The translations under genes and the position numbers were made by a program. A stretch of 8,975 nt of DNA from an uncultured Chryseolinea sp. (lineage in GTDB: Bacteria; Bacteroidota; Bacteroidia; Cytophagales; Cyclobacteriaceae), in the NCBI GenBank assembly GCA_946478915.1, contig CAMLER010000175.1:1-8975 (forward strand). Reading direction: 5' to 3'. Of the stretch, positions 1 to 5,142 are shown one piece after another. The notes beneath the pieces were generated by a model that did no database searches, had not been told where the DNA came from, and was given only the letters and a program-made list of their open reading frames with translations. The first letter of the stretch is position 1; each line of letters begins with the position of its first letter.

Positions 1-755
1 CGCGAAAGATTATCGAACAGAAAATACTGGAGCAAAATGCCCGGTTACAAGCATTAACAATCGATCTGAAAAGAAAGAACGATCAGCTTGAAGAGTTCAC
101 CCAGATTGTTTCGCACAATTTGCGTTCGCCGATGGGCAACATGCTTACGCTGATTACTTTCCTGGAGAGCGCTACAACCGATGAGGAGAAAGAACAATAT
201 CTTAAGTATCTCAAAGAATCGTCATCAAAAGCGCTGACGACTTTAGAAGAACTAAATGAGGTGCTGAAATTGAAACAAAACGAAAACATTGAAAAACAGC
301 TTCTCTATTTTGAAAATGTATTTGCGCAGATCAGGACCATGATCAGCGCAAAAATTGCCGAAGCTTCTGCCGTGATTCATGCCGATTTTTCACAAGCTCC
401 AACCATTCATTATCCCAATATTTACCTGGAAAGCATCTTTCTCAACTTACTGACCAACGCGCTCAAGTATCGGAAGCCGGGTGTACCGCCTGTCATTGAA
501 GTGAGGACTTACATGCAGGATAAAGACACTATCCTTGAAATAAAGGATAACGGCCTGGGCATTAATCTCGAACGTTATGGCCATCAGATCTTCAAACTGC
601 AAAAGACATTTCACAAACACCCTGAAAGTAGGGGTATTGGATTATTCATGATTAAGAATCAAATTGAGGCAATGGGAGGTGAGATATTCGTCGAAAGCCA
701 GGAGGATGTCGGCACCACTTTTTTTATCAATTTCAACAAGCACCATTCATCATGA
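1..755 (+). CDS. Sensor histidine kinase, C-terminal part (5' end outside window)
   Basis: The reading frame (codons from base 3) is open from the window edge to TGA at 753-755, giving 250 residues of a longer protein; any sensor or PAS domain lies upstream. The fragment begins with a coiled-coil-like stretch (about residues 1-35), then a HisKA H-box SHNLRSP with the phospho-acceptor His38 (bases 114-116). A HATPase_c domain follows: N-box NLLTNALKY (148-156, Asn152), G1 box DNGLGI (182-187), an F-box-like IFKLQKTFH, G2 box RGIGL (210-214) and a final GTTFFINF strand. A downstream TTG or ATG start would cut off the phospho-acceptor His, so the frame clearly continues upstream. It should autophosphorylate His38 and pass phosphate to the response regulator it overlaps. 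The stimulus is unknown, and whether the protein is membrane-bound or soluble cannot be seen. The residue after the phospho-His is Asn rather than the usual Glu/Asp. Confidence 0.93.
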   Translation, partial: RKIIEQKILEQNARLQALTIDLKRKNDQLEEFTQIVSHNLRSPMGNMLTLITFLESATTDEEKEQYLKYLKESSSKALTTLEELNEVLKLKQNENIEKQLLYFENVFAQIRTMISAKIAEASAVIHADFSQAPTIHYPNIYLESIFLNLLTNALKYRKPGVPPVIEVRTYMQDKDTILEIKDNGLGINLERYGHQIFKLQKTFHKHPESRGIGLFMIKNQIEAMGGEIFVESQEDVGTTFFINFNKHHSS

Positions 756-1147
756 AAAGTAAGTCACCCGTAATTGCTCTCGTGGATGACGATAAAATTT
801 TTCAACTTACTTCAGCCAGAATGATAGAAGCGTTGGAGCTTTCTAAAAAGATCCTTCAATTTGGTAATGGCGAAGAGGCGTTGCAATATTTAAAAAGTTA
901 CGCTGATGATGCGGATAATTTGCCGGACTTTATTTTTCTCGACATCAATATGCCCTACGTTGATGGCTGGATGTTCCTGGCGGACTACGCAACTCTAAAA
1001 GACTCGCTCAGCAAGAATATTCAGATCTTCATGATCAGTTCCTCTATAGACCAGCGCGATATTGTACGCGCGCAAAAAAATTCTGATGTCAGAGATTATA
1101 TCTTGAAGCCGGTTAGCCCGGAGAAGTTTCGGGATCTGGTCGCCTAG
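752..1147 (+). CDS. Single-domain response regulator (CheY-like receiver)
   Basis: This 131-residue protein is a stand-alone receiver domain with no output domain. The acidic pocket is Asp12-Asp13-Asp14 after the first beta strand. The phospho-acceptor is Asp64 in FLDINMP, the switch Ser is Ser96 in the MISSS strand, and the invariant Lys is Lys119 in the LKPVS motif. Its ATG overlaps the stop of the kinase gene as ATGA, which implies translational coupling and makes the kinase its likely cognate partner. Lacking a DNA-binding or enzymatic domain, it probably acts by protein contact or as a phosphorelay intermediate; the target is not visible. The gene ends at TAG, two bases before a repeat array begins. 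Confidence 0.93.
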   Translation: MKSKSPVIALVDDDKIFQLTSARMIEALELSKKILQFGNGEEALQYLKSYADDADNLPDFIFLDINMPYVDGWMFLADYATLKDSLSKNIQIFMISSSIDQRDIVRAQKNSDVRDYILKPVSPEKFRDLVA

Positions 1148-1149
1148 CC

Positions 1150-1318
1150 GGTAATCGGTTAACACTTCGTAGCTTATTGATGCTCTTTGAAGAGTAAAGG
1201 TAATCGGTAAGCACGCTGTAGCTAGTTGATGCTCTCTGAAGAGTGATCGGTAATCAGTACCGGTAATCGGTTAACTCTTCGTAGCTTAATGCTGCTCTTT
1301 AAAAGGTAATCGGTGCGC
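1150..1318 (+). repeat. Degenerate direct repeats carrying GGTAATCGGT
   Basis: The decamer GGTAATCGGT (or GGTAATCAGT) recurs at 1150, 1199, 1249, 1262 and 1305. The copies at 1150, 1199 and 1262 head a longer unit of about 45-50 bp that continues through a GTAGCT core and a TGATGCTCT/TGCTGCTCT segment to TGAAGAGT or a decayed version of it. The copies at 1249 and 1305 are truncated to little more than the decamer. No reading frame of useful length crosses this region on either strand. Together with the inverted copies further right, the array fills the 412-base gap between two convergent genes. About 1319-1400 is non-repetitive and I see nothing in it. Confidence 0.85.
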
Positions 1319-1402
1319 TCGAACGCCGATTTGCGGCACGAAATAGGAAAAAAGTATAAGGCCAAGGAATAAACGAATAGGCGCTGCATCAGTTTCTGTG
1401 CA

Positions 1403-1470
1403 TACCGATTACCAATTACTAGTCAAAGCGCTTTAACAAGCAACAGCGTGCTAACCGATTACCGATTACA
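1403..1470 (-). repeat. Inverted CCGATTA heptamer copies
   Basis: Two short tandem pairs of the heptamer CCGATTA occur in the opposite orientation to the array on the left: CCGATTA-CCAATTA at 1405-1418 and CCGATTA-CCGATTA at 1455-1468. They are the reverse complement of the TAATCGG core of the left-hand units. Between them lies a perfect 10-bp palindrome, AAAGCGCTTT, at 1425-1434. Confidence 0.75.
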
Positions 1471-1500
1471 ACATGGGCGGTTGCGCACAAGAAATTTTGC

Positions 1501-1563
1501 GCGCACCGATCACCGATCACTCTTCAAAAAGCATCAATAACCCACAACGAGCTTACCGATTAC
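1501..1563 (-). repeat. Inverted full-length copy of the 50-bp repeat unit
   Basis: Read on the minus strand, this stretch matches the unit at about 1200-1259 over roughly 60 bases with about 80% identity by eye. It keeps GTAATCGGTAAGC, TTGATGCT and TGAAGAGTGATCGGT. It ends in a CCGATCA-CCGATCA tandem (1506-1519). With the left-hand units it forms a large imperfect inverted repeat with a spacer of about 240 bases. Its outer edge runs into the stop codon (1560-1562) of the convergent DUF3108 gene. Confidence 0.82.
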
Positions 1564-2375
1564 TCTACTAGATTCAGCGGATTCCTCAACCCCTCATAAC
1601 TCGTAAGCTCCACGCCTGCGCTACCGATAAACATTTCGGCATCGATTTTTACAGGGATCCGATTTTTGTCGTCTGAAAAATACGCTGTGACCGAATTCTC
1701 GCCGTCGAAAACTTTGTTCTGCGGCATGATCGGCTTGAACACCAGTGTTCTGACTTTACCAGCCTTTACTTTAATTGTTTTCTTCCCCTGATAGAGGATA
1801 TTCATTTTATAAAACTCATCCTCAAAAAATCCCGTAACTACTATTGTATCTCCGACCTTACGCTTCGACATATCCATGTTCCTTAGGTAAAGAAACCCGG
1901 CAATCATGTCGCGCACTTGCGCGGGTGCATCATAGAATTTTGATTCTTTGAATTTTCCAGTGTGTTTATCAATTGTCTTTACCTCAATCTTCCGCCTCAC
2001 ATGATCGAAAAATGTCCATTCATCCTTCTTGTATCTCCCCTCTCTGATCCTTCTATAAAACTGGTGAGGTAGAATTGCCGCGGTATCGATGTAGGCTCCC
2101 CACATGTCATCGACGTCAGCGACCCAGTCGACCATACCAACCGTCCGGCCAGTCACATCAATCTTGAAGCAGTCGCGGTTGTTCAGCTTAAAATAGTTCG
2201 GATGGATTCTTACACTTCCCTTACCCACTGTAAAAATTCCGTACGTCATTTTAAAATTGATGACCTCCCCCCTGGTAAAGCTCTCATTCTTTACTGGCGG
2301 ATAAACGTCATTGCGGTAGCTGACAAAACCCGTAAGCAAGCCTAACAGAACAAAACAAACGGTAAGCCTTATCAT
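1560..2375 (-). CDS. DUF3108-family exported protein
   Basis: The 271-residue protein begins with a signal-peptide-like segment (MIR, then a hydrophobic run over about residues 4-18). There is no lipobox, so it is probably periplasmic or envelope-associated; an uncleaved anchor is an alternative. The body is rich in beta strands and has the hallmarks I associate with DUF3108: an early FTRGEVINFKMTYG segment (33-46), VRDMIAGFLYLR (154-165), KVKAGKVRTLVFKPIM (202-217), and SDDKNRIPVKIDAEMFIG (234-251). The molecular function of this family is not known to me. It lies 84 bp downstream of dapD on the same strand and could share its transcript or use its own promoter. The start has an A/T-rich leader and no Shine-Dalgarno sequence. 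The stop codon lies inside the neighbouring intergenic repeat, so the extreme C-terminus may have been set by the repeat. Confidence 0.82.
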   Translation of the reverse strand: MIRLTVCFVLLGLLTGFVSYRNDVYPPVKNESFTRGEVINFKMTYGIFTVGKGSVRIHPNYFKLNNRDCFKIDVTGRTVGMVDWVADVDDMWGAYIDTAAILPHQFYRRIREGRYKKDEWTFFDHVRRKIEVKTIDKHTGKFKESKFYDAPAQVRDMIAGFLYLRNMDMSKRKVGDTIVVTGFFEDEFYKMNILYQGKKTIKVKAGKVRTLVFKPIMPQNKVFDGENSVTAYFSDDKNRIPVKIDAEMFIGSAGVELTSYEGLRNPLNLVE

Positions 2376-2459
2376 CTTAAATAATTAAAATTACACAAAC
2401 CCTTTATTCAAAGGTTAACGGTGTAAGAAATTCAAACGATATGCCAGGACTAACGGTTT

Positions 2460-3272
2460 TTAGACCGAAACGTTATTTTCCCTTAAAGCATCATTTAAAG
2501 ACGTTTTCTTATCCGTGCTTTCTTTTCGTTTTCCAATAATCAGCGCGCAGGGTACATGAAAACTTCCAGCTGTGAAATTTTTTGCATAGGAGCCCGGAAT
2601 TACCACAGCCCGCTCGGGAACATAACCGCGCATCTCGACGGGTTCCGAGCCTGTAACATCGATAATTTTTGAACTTGCAGTTAGGACTACATTAGCCCCA
2701 AGAACGGCTTCTTTGCCTACGCGGACTCCTTCCACTAGTATACACCTGGACCCTACAAACGCTCCATCCTCTATAATAACAGGAGAAGCCTGCACAGGTT
2801 CCAACACACCCCCAACTCCCACACCGCCGCTGAGGTGCACATTCTTTCCGATCTGCGCACAGCTTCCAACGGTTGCCCAGGTGTCAACCATGGTTCCCTC
2901 ATCAACATATGCTCCAATGTTCACATAGGAAGGCATCATTATCACACCTTTACTTACATATGAACCATAGCGGGCAATAGCATGAGGTACCACCCGCACG
3001 CCAAGCGATTTATAATTTCTTTTTAGTTTTATTTTATCGTGAAATTCAAACGGCCCCACCTCGATTGTCTCCATTTGTTGAATCGGAAAATAAAGTATCA
3101 CTGCTTTCTTTACCCATTCATTTACCTTCCATCCGGACTGCACGGGCTCGGCTACACGCAATTCACCTTTGTCCAATCTTTCAATAACGTTTCGGATGAT
3201 ATCTTGGTTTTCATTTGATTGAAGCAATGAGCGATCTTCCCATATTCTTTCGATGTGTTCTTTCAATTCCAT
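2460..3272 (-). CDS. dapD: 2,3,4,5-tetrahydropyridine-2,6-dicarboxylate N-succinyltransferase
   Basis: DapD transfers succinyl from succinyl-CoA to tetrahydrodipicolinate in the succinylase branch of the diaminopimelate/lysine pathway, feeding peptidoglycan and lysine synthesis in the cytoplasm. The 270-residue length fits the family (E. coli DapD is about 274). An N-terminal helical domain (1-90) is followed by a left-handed beta-helix of hexapeptide repeats (about 95-235). The conserved core MPSYVNIGAYVDEGTMVDTW is at residues 113-132 and continues through GSCAQIGKNVHLSGGVGVGG to LEPVQA (157-162). RGYVPERAVVIPG (215-227) closes the helix. The enzyme is expected to be a trimer. The ATG at 3270-3272 gives the expected N-terminus. 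It diverges from a glycosyltransferase with only 20 bp between the two start codons, so its promoter must overlap the neighbour's 5' end. No other dap gene is in the window. Confidence 0.96.
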   Translation of the reverse strand: MELKEHIERIWEDRSLLQSNENQDIIRNVIERLDKGELRVAEPVQSGWKVNEWVKKAVILYFPIQQMETIEVGPFEFHDKIKLKRNYKSLGVRVVPHAIARYGSYVSKGVIMMPSYVNIGAYVDEGTMVDTWATVGSCAQIGKNVHLSGGVGVGGVLEPVQASPVIIEDGAFVGSRCILVEGVRVGKEAVLGANVVLTASSKIIDVTGSEPVEMRGYVPERAVVIPGSYAKNFTAGSFHVPCALIIGKRKESTDKKTSLNDALRENNVSV

Positions 3273-3292
3273 TATATTAGAGTTAATTGAGC

Positions 3293-4414
3293 ATGCAAGA
3301 AATAAAAAAAAGGAGAATAGTCATCGCTTCGGTTCTGAAACCGGTAAATGATCCACGCATGTTCGAGAAAATGGGGCTCACGCTCGCGCAACAATACGAA
3401 GTCCATATCTTTGGAACAGCAGCCAAGGTTGAACCTCCAAACAATTCCATTTTTTTTCATCCGTTATTATCATTTCAACGCGTTAGTGTCGACCGGCTGC
3501 TCGCGCCATGGAAACTTCTCGGAAAAATTATTGCGCTGAAACCTCCTGTCCTGATCATATGTACGCACGAACTGTTGTGGATGGTTTTGCTTGCCAAAAT
3601 ATTCGTGCCCTGCCGGGTGATCTACGATATCCGTGAAAACTACTTTCGAAATATATTATATACGGACGCATTTCCTCCTCTGGTGCGAGTATTCATCGCG
3701 TTATACGTCCGTTGTAAAGAGTGGATCACTGCCCCCTTCGTTAACCGTTTTTGTCTGGCAGAAGCCGGTTATGCGAACGAACTTTCTTTCGTAAGCAATA
3801 ATACGGTAGTCATTGAAAATAAGTTAAAGAAAATCCAGGTCCCGCCGGAAGAAAAATGGAGCGCTGCTGATGGTAATATCCACCTGCTCTTCAGCGGTAC
3901 GCTGGCTCATACAACAGGAGTATTCACTGCCATCGAGCTCACCAGGAATTTATACAGGTTTAACACCGGAATCCGTTTGCACATTATCGGTTTTAGCCCA
4001 GTGCCTGCTGTGCGTCAGGAGATCAGAGAAGCCGTCCACGGCGATAGCTTCATAGAATTCCAGGAACACGAAACACCGGTTCCTCATATTGAAATTATAC
4101 GCGCCATCCAAAAAGCGGATGCTGGAATCATTTCCTATCCCCCCAACCCATCTACCGTAAATACTATCCCCACTAAACTATACGAATACCTCGGCTATTC
4201 GCTTCCGATATTGCTGATCGATCATCCGGTTTGGACAAAGATCTGTGAGCCCTACCCTGCTGCCGTTACCTTCGATCCGGCTAATCCAGATTTTACCTCC
4301 ATGCTTAAAGCCCTGACCTCCACCCGTTTTTATCAGACACGTGCAGACATTGCCTTTTGGCAATCGGAAGAAAAAAAGTTGCTACAAACGATTGCTGAAG
4401 AAATACAAAGATAA
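3293..4414 (+). CDS. GT-B fold glycosyltransferase (GT4-like)
   Basis: The 373-residue protein has a two-domain GT-B plan. The N-terminal Rossmann domain contains NDPRMFEKMGLTLAQQYEVH (19-38), typical of family-4-like enzymes that load a nucleotide sugar, and YDIRENY (111-117). The C-terminal domain has LLFSGTL...TGV (198-210), IIGFSP (231-236) and the donor-site segment PTKLYEYLGYSLPIL (293-307). No signal peptide is present, so it is probably cytoplasmic or peripheral on the inner membrane, acting in synthesis of a glycan, lipopolysaccharide or glycolipid; donor and acceptor cannot be inferred. I chose ATG at 3293; an in-frame TTG at 3287 is possible but less likely, and an in-frame stop at 3278 rules out anything longer. 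Of the usual EX7E motif, the second Glu is kept (Glu298), whereas the position eight residues earlier is Asn290. It stands alone rather than in a visible polysaccharide cluster. Confidence 0.85.
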   Translation: MQEIKKRRIVIASVLKPVNDPRMFEKMGLTLAQQYEVHIFGTAAKVEPPNNSIFFHPLLSFQRVSVDRLLAPWKLLGKIIALKPPVLIICTHELLWMVLLAKIFVPCRVIYDIRENYFRNILYTDAFPPLVRVFIALYVRCKEWITAPFVNRFCLAEAGYANELSFVSNNTVVIENKLKKIQVPPEEKWSAADGNIHLLFSGTLAHTTGVFTAIELTRNLYRFNTGIRLHIIGFSPVPAVRQEIREAVHGDSFIEFQEHETPVPHIEIIRAIQKADAGIISYPPNPSTVNTIPTKLYEYLGYSLPILLIDHPVWTKICEPYPAAVTFDPANPDFTSMLKALTSTRFYQTRADIAFWQSEEKKLLQTIAEEIQR

Positions 4415-4419
4415 AATCA

Positions 4420-4455
4420 TCTAAATATTTTTTTAGACTAATCTAAACTTTTAGT
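4420..4455 (+). promoter_or_regulatory. Probable MntR/DtxR operator: array of TTTAGA/TCTAAA half-sites
   Basis: A perfect inverted repeat TTTAGA-CTAA-TCTAAA occupies 4432-4447. A further half-site TCTAAA lies at 4420-4425 and a one-mismatch half-site TTTAGT at 4450-4455, so half-sites alternate in orientation across 36 bases. The array covers the space between the expected -33 region and the -7 element of the promoter in front of the metal-responsive repressor gene, where a bound repressor would block RNA polymerase. A/T-rich palindromes with TTTAG/CTAAA arms are known for DtxR/MntR-family regulators. The assignment rests on position and symmetry, not on a known binding motif for this organism. 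Confidence 0.7.
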
Positions 4456-4459
4456 TTTG
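4452..4459 (+). promoter_or_regulatory. Bacteroidota -7 promoter element (TAGTTTTG) for the mntR-mntH operon
   Basis: TAGTTTTG matches the Bacteroidota primary sigma factor -7 consensus TAnnTTTG exactly. It ends 19 bases before the mntR ATG, implying a leader of only about a dozen nucleotides. The -33 region (about 4428-4436) is a T-run ending TTAG, a weak match to TTTG. The element overlaps the outermost repressor half-site. Confidence 0.65.
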
Positions 4460-4478
4460 TAGCACCGTTCCTAAGAAT

Positions 4479-5132
4479 ATGTTGAGTCTAACGGAAGAAA
4501 ACTACCTAAAATGCATCTTTCACCTGGCCCAATCTGGTGATAAGGCGGTGCTAACCAATAAGATAGCTGAGTCGATGAACACCAAGGCTGCTTCCGTCAC
4601 CGATATGATAAAGAAGCTATCCACCAAAAATTTTATCTCATACGAGAAGTATTATGGCGTAAAGATGACCCGCGCAGGCAAGGCCATGGCACTTTCCATA
4701 ATCCGGAGACACAGGCTTTGGGAAACGTTCCTGGTCGAGAAGCTCAAGTTTGATTGGGATGAAGTTCATGACATCGCAGAGCAATTGGAGCATATACAAT
4801 CACCGTTGCTGGTTGAAAAGCTTGATGAATTTCTGGGATATCCAAAGGCAGATCCTCACGGGGAGCCGATACCCGACAAGCACGGGAAAGTCCAGCAACC
4901 GGCACACGCTTGTCTCCATGAGCAGCCTCCTGGTTATGTGGGACATGTGCTGGCCGTGAAAGACTCCGACTCCACCCTCTTGAAATATTTGAATAAGATC
5001 GGTGCAGTACCGGGAAAAAAAATAGAACTGGTTACCAAGGAGCAATACGATGAAAGTCTGGAAATAATCGTCGACAAAAAAAGACTTACTATTTCTAAAT
5101 CGGTAGCGCAAAACATTTTGGTAGCGGTATAA
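4479..5132 (+). CDS. mntR: DtxR/MntR-family metal-dependent transcriptional repressor
   Basis: The 217-residue protein has the three-part layout of DtxR-type regulators. A winged helix-turn-helix spans about 1-65, with the recognition region around NTKAASVTDMIKKL. A dimerisation and metal-binding helical domain spans about 66-140, and a C-terminal SH3/FeoA-like domain about 150-217. Aligned to DtxR by eye, His78, Glu82 and His97 match its ancillary-site ligands, and Glu104-His105 match primary-site Glu105-His106. Glu101 stands where DtxR has Cys102 and B. subtilis MntR has Glu99, which favours Mn(II) over Fe(II). The N-terminal ligand position (Met10 in DtxR, Asp8 in MntR) is Asn8. An operator-like palindrome lies directly upstream and an Nramp transporter starts 10 bp downstream. 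The expected role is Mn-activated repression of its own operon. An iron-sensing role is the main alternative. Confidence 0.88.
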   Translation: MLSLTEENYLKCIFHLAQSGDKAVLTNKIAESMNTKAASVTDMIKKLSTKNFISYEKYYGVKMTRAGKAMALSIIRRHRLWETFLVEKLKFDWDEVHDIAEQLEHIQSPLLVEKLDEFLGYPKADPHGEPIPDKHGKVQQPAHACLHEQPPGYVGHVLAVKDSDSTLLKYLNKIGAVPGKKIELVTKEQYDESLEIIVDKKRLTISKSVAQNILVAV

Positions 5133-5142
5133 AAAGTTTTGT

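Noticed and set aside
1148..1563. CRISPR array in the repeat-rich gap
   Set aside because: Repeats are degenerate, unevenly spaced, present in both orientations and shared across most of the unit, without unique spacers or cas genes nearby.
2409..2436. Promoter for the DUF3108 gene on the minus strand (TTTG and TAACCTTTG)
   Set aside because: The -7 element has one base too many and the spacing to the TTTG is about 15 instead of about 19-20, so the match is too weak to list.
2713..2928. Plus-strand open frame inside dapD rich in Pro/Thr/Ser
   Set aside because: It is the antisense of the hexapeptide-repeat region of dapD; the composition bias comes from that gene.
3287..3292. TTG at 3287 as the glycosyltransferase start
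   Set aside because: An ATG lies two codons downstream and nothing upstream favours the TTG.
4420..4437. Intrinsic terminator after the glycosyltransferase (TCTAAA / TTTAGA)
   Set aside because: The stem is six A/T-rich base pairs with no G/C core; it is better explained as part of the repressor half-site array.
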